Positions 1-12,700 of a DNA stretch of 64,000 bases are shown here, piece after piece. The stretch is from Rhineura floridana (lineage: Eukaryota; Chordata; Lepidosauria; Squamata; Rhineuridae): assembly GCF_030035675.1 (NCBI RefSeq), contig NC_084489.1, forward strand, positions 21,477,501 to 21,541,500, read 5' to 3'. Position 1 is the first letter of the stretch, and every line of letters starts with the position of its first letter. The translations under genes and the position numbers were made by a program. Below the pieces are notes generated by a model. That model was given only the letters and a program-made list of their open reading frames with translations, ran no database searches and was not told the DNA's origin.

Positions 1-96
1 TTTTGCATTTCTTTGTTTTGGGCATTTTTATGTTAGAGTCTTTTCACAGACTAATTTTTTAGGGGTATATCTAAGATTTTTCAAGTATACATCACA

Positions 97-378
97 GTGG
101 AGGCTGGTCCATTAGGGCAAGTGTGGCATTGCCCCACCAAGCTCAATCTGCCCTCAGCCAGCTCCACCTGCCTACCTCCTTACTTATAACCAGTCTAGGG
201 GTTGGCACTAGCTGTCAGCTTCCTCCTCCTTTGCCTCGGTGTTGCCTTTGTAGAACTCAGCAGGGAGGAAGATGGGGACAAAACCAGAATTAGTTGGCTC
301 TGCCTATCATTCTCTCTGTCTCCACCTACTATTGGCCTCCCTGCCTTCTGCCCTAATAGTTCCAATGGGTACCAGCTT
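97..378. mobile_element. hAT-like non-autonomous element, copy 1
   Basis: Ends CAGTGGAGGCTGGT and the inverted ACCAGCTTCCATTG. The interior (TTGTAGAACTCAGCAGGGA) recurs in inverse orientation at 3246-3449. No coding capacity. The superfamily is a guess from the ends. Confidence 0.65.
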
Positions 379-1357
379 CCATTGCATCTAAAAGTATGAA
401 TGCTGTGAAGAGGTCTTTGAAAATACTTGTAGACACTGCTTGTCTAATATTTAAGGAGAGGAAATTCCAAAGGGGAGATGCCACAACACTAACGGCTTGA
501 TTCCCTTGTTGTGCAGAATGGACCTCCTGATGAGATACTATCTGCAGGAGGCCCTCCTCTGCGGAGTGCAGTGTTCGACTGGGTACATAAGGGGTGAGAT
601 CTTTCAGGTATCCGGGTCCTAAGCTGTAAAGGGCCCCATACACCAAAACCAGCACCTGGAACTTGATGGAGTTCATAGCGGGTTGTGTGTGTGTAGAAAC
701 TAGTTTGTTACACAAAAGTAACATTTGCATTTGTTGCTCTGCCCACGTTTGCGTCTGGCCTCGCCCACCACTGACATGAGGCCCTCAGAAGGTTGCTCAG
801 AAGAGAATGCAGCGCTTGGGCTGAATAAAGTTCCCCATCCTTTCCACTGAGCCATTACTGGGGGGAGGGAATTATATGACACATATGGACAGACCTGCAT
901 AATATTAATGGGGATGTATGCAGAAAACCATGCAAACTGCAGTGTTGGAAGAGCCCTGTGGCTCCATGATGTCAATGGAAAAATGTTAGTGGCTCCACTG
1001 GAGGGGGTGACGTGTGTAGGAAATTTCCTGTGAGTCCAATTGGGGTATATAGAGATACCTAATGATCCCAGTGGGTGTGTATGAAGCCCTGCTGTTGTCT
1101 GCACTTGGGATCTAACTGGTTAGTGATTTACGTGCCTGTTAAAAATACATAAATGGTAATTCCATCAAACATGAGTTTCTTATGACAAGTTAATAAATGA
1201 TAGCTGAAAGATAAGAACAGTGCCAGCCTGTTTGCTCATGGCCAAGCTTCTGCCTGAATGGAACATCAGATAAAGCAGTGGAGAATCATTTCAGTTAAAC
1301 TTCTTCCTTGTGAATATCGCCATGTAATTTAGATTAACAGCCCAATGTGAGGCATGT

Positions 1358-1428
1358 TTATCAGAAGTCAATCCCACTGAATTCAGTGGAACTTACTTCC
1401 AGGGAAGTGTGTATAGGATTACAGTCTT
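1358..1428. repeat. Short palindromic repeat copy (partial)
   Basis: AGAAGTCAATCCCACTGAAT ... CTTCCAGGGAAGTGTGTATA then GGATTACAG. One arm is mostly lost. Confidence 0.65.
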
Positions 1429-1572
1429 AATTAAATAAAGGGTTTGGGAGGAATATTGTGGGAAGAGTGAGTGAGCTGAACAAGATAGGATACAACAAAC
1501 CACCTAGAGTGAATGCAGATTTTTTATGTGAAGAATAAAGGTCTCCAGAGTGGTTTACAGAGCACTACCGGA

Positions 1573-1800
1573 CAGCCCTTGGTGTAGTGGATAGAGAGTT
1601 GCATTGAGACCTGGGAGACCAGGGTTTAAATCCCCACTCAGCCATGAAGCTCACTGGATGATCTTGAGCCAGTCACTTCCTCTCAGCCTAACCTAACTCA
1701 CAGGGTTGTTATGAGGATAAAATGGAGAGGGGAAAACCATGTACACCACTTTGAGATATTTGGAGGAAAGGTGGTTTATAAATGTAATAAATAATAATAA
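1573..1800 (+). mobile_element. tRNA-derived SINE with L2-type tail
   Basis: The head TTGGTGTAGTGGATAGAG with CCAGGGTTTAAATCCC (box-B-like) marks a tRNA origin. The 3' part GGAGGAAAGGTGGTTTATAA followed by (TAA)n resembles an L2-type LINE tail. It shares its head with 6848-7090 but has a different tail. Confidence 0.8.
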
Positions 1801-2529
1801 AGACATGACACAAAAGGACAATAGACTGGAAAGAGGAAGAAATAAGCATACTCAGGTACAAGTTCTTTGTTGCAAGTTCTGGGGTGGAAAAGTTTAAGGA
1901 TGTGTCAAAAGTTGCTGGTCTCTGAGCTGCACGGATGGAGTGGCCCTGCATCCTCTCTCTTACCTCCTCTGCTGCCGCCTGAATAATGACTGCTGCCTGA
2001 TGATGGCTGGAGAAAGGAGCCTGGCTGGGAGCCTTGCATCTCTTTCTTTCCCTCTCTTATAGCCAACTTAAGACATTGATTAGTTATCAAAGTTATGTAA
2101 TCTAGTTATTAAGTGGCCACTTAGGCACTGACAAAAAAGTAATGCATCCCAGAAAAGAAAAGGCAAAAGAGGACACAATTTTGCAAAAGATGCGTACATG
2201 CTAGTTTATATGTATAGATGCAAGTTTAGAAATTGTTACTATAATTTAAATAGAAATACAGTACATCTCATTGTAATAGAAATACTGTAACCATCCAGGT
2301 AACCTGCTCACTATTGTTGGGCAACTTCAAGGCCCCTCCTGCTCTCTTATGGTTCTGTATCTTAAAACTGGATTTAGACTAGACAGCCCTTCAAACAGAG
2401 GAATCCTTCAAATATAGAACTATCCTCCACAAAGTTGGATCACATGGCCATGCTATTGATCACATATGTGCCCAATGAATATTAGGCAGGCGCCATCTCT
2501 GCTATCTTTTTGGCGCCTTTTGAAGACTT

Positions 2530-2790
2530 TCTTCTTTCAACAAGCCTTTTAGGTTAAGACCTATCCCAGTCTGCATCTGTGCTAGAATTGCTTAATATGT
2601 TTTTTAATAATGTTTTTAACCCTTTTTTAAAGTTTTTTTTTAAACATATTTTTAACGCTGTTTTTTTTAATGTATTTTAAGACCTGTTTTTATGGTGTTT
2701 TAAAGTGTTCTTAGCTCTTTGTTTGCCGCCCTGTGCTCCTGCTGGGAGGAAGGGCGGGATACAAATTAAATAATAAATAAATATGTGTTC
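2530..2790 (+). mobile_element. L2-type LINE 3' end
   Basis: T-rich 3' UTR-like sequence, then CTCCTGCTGGGAGGAAGGGC, GGGATACAAATTAAA and an AATAAATAAAT tail. The same tail recurs at several other places in the window. Confidence 0.7.
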
Positions 2791-3245
2791 ATGCATGTAA
2801 CTTAAGAAGGGTCAGCTTAGCAACAATCAATTTACCACCTGATAAATGTGGGAACGCTTGCCTGTTTCTTAAATGCATATTAAAGTGTAGTAATACAGAT
2901 AACTGTAGCAACAGACTAAGCTATAGCATCGGGAAATTATTCAGTCCTGACCCACTTTCACAATGTTTTGAATTTTAATTTACCATTTGTGCCAGCTTTA
3001 GACTCTTCCAATTAAAAAATGGAGAATTGTTATTGATTTCAACTCCACAAAGTATGCCAGCCCATATTCCCCCCCTCCCCTGCATTTAATCAGGATTTAC
3101 CCTTTCCAGGGAATATCCGGTTTTTTAAAAAAACAACGACCTGTTGTCAACAATCTGTTTGTGATACTTCATCGACCCATTTGCAAATTGAGTACTTTTA
3201 GACTAAAGCTGCAATCCTATAACACTTACCTGGGAGTAAGCCCCA

Positions 3246-3449
3246 TCGGTGGTGGCTGGTGCCTATTGGCTGGGGCAGAAGGCAGGAAGGCCAACAGTTG
3301 GTGGAGCTAAAGCCAATGAAGGGTCGAGCCAGAGCCAATGACAACAGGAACAAATTCTAGTCTTGTCCTATTCCCTGCTGAGTTCTACAAGGGCAACACT
3401 GAGACTAAGAATGAGGAAGCTGACCATGAGCACCATCCCCTGGACTCCA
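3246..3449. mobile_element. hAT-like non-autonomous element, copy 2, inserted in a palindromic repeat
   Basis: A shorter relative of 97-378 in the opposite orientation, with TCCCTGCTGAGTTCTACAAG inside. It splits a copy of the short palindromic repeat (halves at 3208-3245 and 3450-3510). Flanks GCCCCATC and GTCCCACT may be a decayed 8-bp duplication. Confidence 0.65.
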
Positions 3450-6199
3450 CTGTGTCCCACTGAATTCAATAGGACTTCTGAGTAGACATGGGTAGGTTTG
3501 CATTATTAGTCTTGTAAGATGCTATTCTTGCTACATAACCATGCCTCAGCAAGATGCATGGGTCCCAGAGGTTGCTGTTATTAGCTCTATCAAAGGCCAA
3601 ACTAGACATGATGTTGGGAAATCTGTGCAGCCACATTGTGTGGTTATGTGATTGTGTTGAGGCTGCAGTGCTGGGGCCATTTTCCCCAATCTAAATCACC
3701 TCACATCTAACTGGCTACCATTTGCTCCAAAATGTCATGAGGTTTATCTTGGTAAAAACAGCGTATTTGTTTTTGTTTTTTTCATGATGATGCACCAAGA
3801 AAATGGCTATGTTTTATATATACTGGTATATACAAAATTTTAGGAAAAATGCCTTCAAAAGATAGGGAACAAACTGACCAGTTAGAGTATTACTATCCTG
3901 AACCATTTTCAAGTCAATTAGTGACCAACTACTGAATTCAGATGGTATCCTGCTATGCCAGCTGTTTATTCTGACATGGTTAACAAAGGCAATGTTAAAT
4001 AGCTTAAATTTCTACTCTGGCAGAAAACATGTCATTTCATGTTTCATTTCATAAGCACAAAAGCTCCTTGAAGAGAAAATGTGTTTATTCATAAACCTCC
4101 TATTACAGTAAATGTAAAAATGCACCCTTTTATACATATTTATTTGGGGTACAGCCAAGGAATCAATTCTGTTTTAAAATCAGCCCAAGGTCATTCAGTT
4201 TTATATGTATCTGTGTATTTTTTTTTCATTTACATCCAAGAATACTTAGGAGCTTCTCTGCAATTTTGAAGCAGCTAATAATGAATAACAAATACACACT
4301 GGGTTGTATTCAGCTACCGTTTCTTAGAGTGGACCCACTGAAATTCATGGACCTAGGTTAATCATGGCCATTAATTATAATGGGTCTACTCTATATAAAC
4401 CATAGGCTCTGCTACTAGAACCTGCCACATTCTTAGAAAAAGCTTTAAAGGGGAAATTAGAAATTTCATGGTGCTGGAGCCAAAAGGTTCCCCTTCCCTG
4501 ACAGACTGAAACATGGAGGATAGGACTATCAACAACTGTTAGCCCCGATAGCCCGATAGCTAAATTTTCAGAGGCAGTTTCAAAATCTAAGCAATCAAAA
4601 GGAAGATGGGTGATGACTTTGTGTGTGTGTTTTTAAAGAGGCATCCACCTGAAGCCAGATGCTGGATGATTGACACTTGGTTTGATAGAGGCAGGGGTCC
4701 TCTCATGTCATTACTTAATAATTTCTTTGCTTTTATTCTCAACTCTTCCGTTATATCCTTCTTTCTCCCTACCAATGTCACTTACAAGAACGTTCTTCAG
4801 AAACTCTCAAGAACACACTCTCAGTCCCTCCCATCTATTAAATACAGTGCTGCCTCTTTAACTCTTATGTCTTTGGGGTGTGTGTGTAATGAATCATAGA
4901 TTTAAAACATTTCATATTGAAAAACCAATCATGCAATTTAGGATTATTTGGAAGAGGCTGTATTTTTTTTAAAAAAGCAACCTGAACTGTCATTCTGGCT
5001 GTAACTACTCGGTAATGAGTGCTACTATATAATGATATATGTATATTCAGATTATAGTGCTCTGAAGCAAAGCAAAGAACCAAGATTTACCATGCCCATA
5101 AACAACCTTCCCTATCCCTTCACTTAATGGTGCTGTAAAGGCTGATACTATGAAGTGGCACCTTGGTCAGAATTCCCCATATTGATCCACATTTCTTCTC
5201 ATGCATTCTGTTTTACGTTTTCCTGTTCAGGGGTGGGACAACGCATAACAACAGGAATGCCTCTTGCTTGTTTGGATTAAGAGACTGTGTGCACAGAAAC
5301 CTCTGACCTGGAGGTGTGAGTAGAATGTAGCCTATGGTACAAAGGTAAGCCACATCCATTGCTCCATCTGCTTTTGCCTCTGGCCTGCCCTTGAGCTGAA
5401 ACAGTTTCTCCACTTCTGCTATACGGCCTTGGCCAAAATAGTCTGAATTTTGCAAAAGAGAAGATACCACAATAGATAAACTACACAAATGTAGATATGC
5501 GTGTTTGATTTATATAATCAGAATGTACACATAAAACCCTACAGAATTAGATCCCATTCAGATATACACTGGGTGCTAGCTTTTACAAAGGTCAAGAGAT
5601 ATAAATTCAGTTAGAGGTTAGATATTGTATCTAAACTAAGGGACAAAAACTTATTGTCCTTGTGATTTTGCTTGAAACCCCCCGCCCACCATAATATCTG
5701 CAGCAGAATTTCCATTGAATTTCTGAAGAATTTGATAACATATATAACAAAAATAATTAATATAACAACAGGATGGCAGCTCCACAGAACCCAAAAGGCT
5801 GGTAAACATACACAATGAAGTGGTCAACTATTGTGCAACAAGGGTTCCCTCGGAAATTTAAGCCATCACTGCAAAATAACATTTTCATCTAGGCAACTCA
5901 GCAGATTTGGAAAAAACTACTTTTTGTTCTATTGAACTTTTAATTTTAAAGCGCAGTATGTTTTTGCTGGAATACATGGAAGGAATCTAGAAGGACTGCT
6001 TGCTGCACATAACCTATTAATTTCAGCATGGATTGCCCAGAATTTCTGTTCAAACTGCCAGTGAAATGAATGGAAGGTGTATGGGAAATAAATGTGGTGG
6101 TTCGTGTCTTACATTTGTAATGTAATAAATAGCTTAAGACAGTAAGATCAATTAGATGTGCAAGACACAAAAATATTTTTTTAATAGTTAATTAACACT

Positions 6200-6770
6200 T
6201 GAATACTTTTCTGCTGCCTACATATAGCAAATAGATTGTGGGTTTTTTCCTTTTTTATTACAGAAGCTCTTTTGGAAACTATTGAGCTAATCATTTTTTC
6301 TTAAATAGCAGGTATTAATAAACAAGTTACTATACTATACTGCTCCTAGTACAACTGTAAAAGAAAGGCCACGTTTGAGAAGCATGTAAATTGTAAGGAA
6401 TGAACTCTTTGGGCCTGTATCTTATAGGAATGGAAAGAACTGGAATTTAAACTTTTTAACATTTTGTTTAAAACAGATATTTCTACTTTACAAGAATTGG
6501 CTACTACTTGTGTGTTAGTAGCTTTCCAGGTAATGCACAAGGTAACTATTCAAAAATAGGCATAAAATACAGAAATAGAACTATCACTTTTCTTTTTTCT
6601 CAGTTCTCTTATGGATTCCAAACATTAAACAATTTTTTTTAGAAAAACAGGAAACAAACTCCTTGGAAAGCATAAAATGCAATACATTGGAAAAAATAGA
6701 TCCCATTTTCAAGATCCACTGCATCTTCTTTTTGTGGCAGTTTCTTAACATAGCAAATGATCTTCAGTTC
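6200..6770 (-). other. LZTFL1: LZTFL1 3' UTR (proximal part)
   Basis: AT-rich sequence follows the stop codon. A minus-strand AATAAA lies at 6254-6259, about 510 nt past the stop, but no clear GU-rich element follows, so the real poly(A) site could be further down (other AATAAA words occur near 4083 and 4140). Confidence 0.4.
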
Positions 6771-6789
6771 TTAATCATCTGGTTCATAT
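6771..6789 (-). CDS. LZTFL1: LZTFL1 terminal coding exon 10
   Basis: After the pyrimidine-rich acceptor TTTTTCTTGTAG, 19 coding nt complete a Lys codon and encode YEPDD-stop (human YEPED). The 3' UTR follows towards lower coordinates. Confidence 0.88.
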
Positions 6790-9700
6790 CTACAAGAAAA
6801 AGAAGTCAAAAACCAGATCAAAATATAATAATTTGATATAAACAAGTAAAATGTTAAGGTAAATGGAAATGGACTGCCTTCAAGTCGATTCTGACTTATG
6901 GCAACCCTATGAATAGGGTTTTCATGGGAAGCGGTATTCAGAGGTGGTTTACCATTGCCTTCCTCTGAGGCTGAGAGGCAGTGACTGGCCCAAGGTCACC
7001 CAGTGAGGTTCATGGCTGTGTGGGGATTCGAACCCTGGTCTCCCAGGTCATAGTCCAACACTCTAACCACTACACCACATTGGCTCTGATTATATAATGT
7101 CACACGACAGGGCCAATTGTTGAATTGATTCAGAATTCTGAAATGTTCAGATAATTTACCATCTTGGTACACAATCCTAGGATTTATAATCCAAGCATCT
7201 CAAAACCATAATAATCTGAAATCTCTATTTGAAGCATTCCATTCCAATGCTGCAGTGCAATTTCAATGAAGCAACACTGGAAAGACATTCACTCTAAATA
7301 TCTAAAGGACTCTGCTTGGGTTACTTAGCTCTCTTTATAAAGATTTAAAGGAAAATGAGACGTGTACTGCAATAGCAGATGGCAGGGTGGGGAAGAGGCA
7401 CTCACTTGACTTCTAAGTTGCCTGTGCTACTGGCAGAGTTGATCTGGTGCTCCTGCTGGTGCATTGCACCATGCTGCCCTTGCCTCTCCCAGTCTCCATT
7501 TCAGTATGCAACAGTGATGCAGGTGACCGGAGATCAGGTGAGCACTGCATTCCCACTCCACTGTCTGCTAGTGGTACACTGTTAGCAAATTGAAGAAGTG
7601 CCCTGTGTTACCACAGTATCTTATTAATAAAGGGAGCTGCTTTTTCCTTTCTGCTGCACTTCAGTAAGAATCATGTCTTGTAGTATGCATGTTTACCAGT
7701 TCTGTCAAAGTTACAGAAAGAACATCAGAAACTCAGACTGGGATCCAAAGATGTCTGCAACTAGTTCTGCATGTCCAAGGCAGCTTTTCACTTATGCTTC
7801 TGACACAACAGTCACCTGTGCTCTCTGGCAAACAGTTGTTGAAACTGTGGGGATTTTCAGATGTCATTTGTAATATGGCATGTGAGTCTACATTTCAAAG
7901 AAAAAAAGAATAAAGTATCTCTGAGACACAAAAGGTTCAGGTGCACCAGAAGCAGCTTTATTGGATCCCAGCTTGAGTTTTCATTTAATAAAAATATCAA
8001 CCTCTTGAGGTTTCTCAAAAGCAAACATTACCATACAAAACACATGCTGAGAGGACAAATGAAAGAGCACCACTTACTTTGAAAGCTTCTTTCGTAGCTC
8101 CTTTATCTGTTCATTCTTCTTGGAGAGAATATCTTTCATATTGCGGTAGGCAGCTGTTTGTTGGAACTTCTTTTCCAATTCCTGTTCATTTGAAAATACC
8201 AATATATTTACTTAGTTATTTTAAAAACTGAAATAGAAACTGTATTAATCAATTCCTACTTAAAAACTGTTCAAAATATCAGCATTCAATTTCAAGTACA
8301 AGACAAGTAAATAAGTACATTAAATACTAGTGGTGTGCATTGCCTCTGGGGGTTCAACTCCTATTGTATCCATCCCAAATAGTAAATTGTGCTCTTGTGG
8401 GAAACTAACTGCAGATATAATTCTGAAATTTGGCAGGCTTTATCCCCTAAGAAGTGCCCATGCCAACAAATAGCATCCAATCATGGCAGAAAACCAAGAA
8501 GACATGGACCTTTTCTTTGTTTAGTTTTTTTTCAAACTTTAAAAGTACCCTGCATGAAAATCCCTGGATGTATCAGCTTACAATTGAGGGGGGGAGGGGC
8601 TCCTGTGCCTGTAAATTTCACCCACTTTGGCCAAAAGGGAAAAAAGTTTATAGTTGTTTTTAAGATCCCTTTAATTATAGTGAATAGGGAACACAGAGTT
8701 TCATTTTATACAGAGCGGTTCAGTACCCAAAAAACAGATCAAGTGGAGAGAGCAGAAAGTAACTCAGAATTTTAAAGATGCGCAGATACAGATACGAATC
8801 TTGAAGCCAGTGCACATCCCTACTATATATGATGCAACAATTTATGGAACAAGTATGTTGAATATTTCATCTTATATATGCCGTTAATTTACATATACTT
8901 TGATCTATTACTTAGAATTTGTGCCATATGTTTTGCAACTTTCTGCCAATTTGCTACAGTGAGACAGTGCTTCTGAGAAAAATTAGATTTGCAGTACAAT
9001 CCTATACATGTCCACTCAGAAGTATGTTCCACTGAGCTTTATGGGCCTTTTTCCCAGGTAGGTAAATACAGAGCTGGCCCTAAATAGAGCTCTGGGCAAG
9101 GAGTGCCTTAGGCACCCCCTCCATGGTCAGCTTTGCAGTGGCCAAGAGGGTTTATGGGGACCAGTGCAGATGCGATGTTGTGGGCCCTGCTGCTGTCCCC
9201 TACAAGGACTCATGCAAGTGTGTGCAGAGCATATGTGAGAATTATTGCATGCATGGACTACATGTGAGAATTCTCACCTGCAGCTCCTCCTTGCCCTGGG
9301 ATCAAGCAGAATGACAGATGTACTTTATTTTTTCTTACATGGGGATCAGGGATCAGGTTGTGCTTCTCCTGAGTACCTCCTCCAAATTCCCCACCCCTTC
9401 TGGCAGAGCTTCTTTCTTCCTGGGGCTTAGTCTCACAGGTCTTCTAGTTTTGGCCTGCTGCTGGCCTTCACTGCTCGCTCACTCAGGATTCCTCCCTTAA
9501 ACCCTGGACATGTACCACTCCTACATCTTTCTTTGTGTTAACTTCCACAGAAAATTACATTCCAGTGGCACCCGGCCTGGAAATCTTAGGTGACAATCAC
9601 TCACACATTATTTGAACTCTTTCCCCAATGGGCCTAGAGGTCTTTCTGTGACAAGAACAGGCCACCTACTCTGCCACAGAATCCTTCCTTAAAGCCTGTT

Positions 9701-12700
9701 CTTTCTCTCCTTACAACAAACTCTGTAATCAGGGCTAATTAGCCTGGGCCAATTATGAGCCTGCCTGACCAATCTTATCTCTATTGCTGCCCAGACATAA
9801 AGATTTTACCTTATCATGATTGATTTAGACTACATTACAGTTGGGCTGCAGGCCTAGCTAATCAGCAGCCCCCTCCCAGCCTCCCAAGGATGCATTTTAT
9901 AGCCAGCTTAAGCCTCAAATTACCATCTCATCCATTTTTTATACACAACTATGTAAAATTACTTCATCATGGCTGGGGAAAGGGTCCATTATGTCAGAAT
10001 TACATGTTGAGATTCAGTGTCATCTTCAACTTTAATACACTATTTCTTCTTTTCATGAAATACCAAGAATTCTAGGGTGCAATGTGGCAAGGTAAGGGCA
10101 AGGGCCAATGGTACACACAGGAACTGAGGCAGGGGGCCCTGTGCTTTGTGAAGGTCTGGGGAAAATTCCTCCTGTAGCTTCCACCCCACAGGCAGCCCTG
10201 TAGCTTTCCAGTGTTACCAAGTTGTATGGCTTGTGCAGGGTTGCAAAACATAGCAGTGCTACTCCCAGGCTTTTCCCCAGCAATGCCTATGAAAAAGGCC
10301 CAGAGTGAGCTACCTCTTATTTGAACATAAGAACATAAGAAGAGCCTGCTGGATCAGGCCAGTGGCCCATCTAGTCCAGCATCCTGTTCTCACAGTGGCC
10401 AACCAGGTGCCTGGGGGAAGCCCGCAAGCAGGACCCAAGTGCAAGAACACTCTCCCTCCTGAGGCTTCCGGCAACTGGTTTTCAGAAGCATGCTGCCTCT
10501 GACTAGGGTGGCAGAGCACAGCCATCACGGCTAGTAGCCATTGATAGCCCTGTCCTCCATGAATTTGTCTAATCTTCTTTTAAAGCCATCCAAGCTGGTG
10601 GCCATTACTGCATCTTGTGGGAGCAAATTCCATAGTTTAACTATGCGCTGAGTAAAGAAGTACTTCCTTTTGTCTGTCCTGAATCTTCCAACATTCAGCT
10701 TCTTTGACTGTCCACGAGTTCTTGTATTATGAAAGAGGGAGAAGAACTTCTCTCTATCCACTTTCTCAATGCCATGCATAATTTTATACGCTTCTACCAT
10801 GTCTCCTCTCACCCGCCTTTTCTCTAAACTAAAAAGCCCCAAATGCTGCAACCATTCCTCGTAAGGGACTCGCTCCATTCCCTTGATCATTCTGGTTGCC
10901 CTCTTCTGAACCTTTTCCAACTCTAGAATATCCTTTTTGAGATGAGGCGACCAGAACTGTACACAGTATTCCAAATGCGGCCGCACCATAGATTTATACA
11001 ACGGCATTATGATATCAGCTGTTTTATTTTCAATACCTTTTCTAATTATTGCTAGCATGGATTTGCCTTTTTCACAGCTGCCGCACACTGGGTTGACATT
11101 TTCATCATGCTGTCCACTACAACCCCAAGGTCTCTCTCCTGGTCGGTCACTGCCAGTTCAGACCCCATGAGCGTATATGTGAAATGAAGATTTTTTGCTC
11201 CAATATGCATAATTTTACACTTGTTTCTATTGAATTGCATTTGCCATTTTTCCGCCCATTCACTCAGTTGGGAGAGGTCTTTTTGAAGCTCTTCGCAATC
11301 CCTTTTTGTTTTAACAACCCTGAACAATTTAGTGTCGTCAGCAAACTGGGCCACTTCACTGCTCACTCCTAATTCTAGGTCATTAATGAACAAGTTGAAA
11401 AGTACAGGTCCCAATACCGATCCTTGAGGGACTCCACGGAGAACTGTCCGTTTATTCCTACTCTCTGCTTCTTAACCAATCGCTTATCCACAAGAGGACC
11501 TCTCCTCTTATTCCATGACTGCTAAGCTTCCTCAGAAATCTTTGGTGAGGTACTCTTTGCTGCTCTTCTGCTCCAGTCCTAAGATCCCAATGAAGTCTCT
11601 GCCATGTGGTATGGGTGGCTCTCAAAGGATGACTCTCATGGGGAGTCTCGTGGAGTTCTTGGCCTATATTTTTTATTATGTTCAGCACATACACAAAATG
11701 GCTCCTGCTGCACACTCTCCTTCCTGAACTTCAACACTCCTTCCTCAGCTATTACAGGTTTTATTTCTAATATTTTTGTTTTGTAGCAGTTCATATCTTT
11801 TGGTAAGCATTCTTTACTGTGGAATATCCAATATTTTTATCTTTAAAAATAATAAAGAAAAGTTATAAATAAAAAAGTTACCTAGCTGACCTCTTACAGC
11901 TTATGACTTTATTATATTATTTATATAGTGCTTGTAGTGTTTATTGTATTTGAAGTGCTAAGTGCTTGATAACATTGCCTTAGAGTAAAGCTGTGTTTAA
12001 CTGATTTTCACCTAGCACAAATAACATCAAAGTGGGAATTGAGAAAGCAACATAATTTAAAGCTAATGGAAGGAAGATAATTTTTGTAGTTAGTACCTAA
12101 GCAACTACACCCTCCGTGGCGCAGAGAGGCAAGTGGCGGTAACGCAGCCAAAGCTCTGCTCACGGCCGGAGTTCGATTCCAACGAAAGGAGGAAGTCGAA
12201 TCTCCGGTAAAAGGGGTCGAGGTCCACTCAGCCTTCCATCCATCCGTGGTCGGTAAAATGAGTACCTGGCATACGCTGGGGGGTAAAGAAAGGCCGGGGA
12301 AGGAACTGGCAATCCCACCCCATATACACGGTCTGCCAAGTAAATGTCGCAAGATGTCACCCTAAGAGTCGGAAACAACTTGCACTATAAGCGCGGGGAC
12401 ACCTTTACCTTTACCTAAACAACCTGTAGAGTCCCGAGGAAAAAAAAAGGTTACAGACACTTGCTTTTTGCCACCCTAGCTCACAGCAGATAGTACATTC
12501 AAAAGACAGCCACTAAACTCAGCTTGGCGCCTCCCTCAGCTCACCCAGGGCTGGCATTAGGGGTGGGTAAGTATAGAATTGAAGCTGAGCTTTCACTTCC
12601 TATTAATTATTTGTTTACTTCATGAGATAAGTCCAGAAAACTCAAAACTTCCATTACCATATGATATGGTAAGATAAAACAAAATGTTAATTAAACTTGT

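Larger units (their letters stand above)
1..6199. other. LZTFL1 downstream DNA, no gene seen
   Basis: Apart from the repeats listed separately (97-378, 1573-1800, 2530-2790, 3208-3510) this is AT-rich DNA without a recognisable exon. Part of it may be distal LZTFL1 3' UTR. The next gene in human, SLC6A20, was looked for by its first-exon motif and not seen. Confidence 0.55.

Noticed and set aside
700-1104. 134-codon minus-strand frame, considered as SLC6A20 or another downstream gene
   Set aside because: No transporter-like hydrophobic segments or known motif; composition looks like translated non-coding DNA.
8389-8775. 128-codon plus-strand frame in LZTFL1 intron 8
   Set aside because: No domain, no splice signals, not matching any element seen elsewhere in the window.
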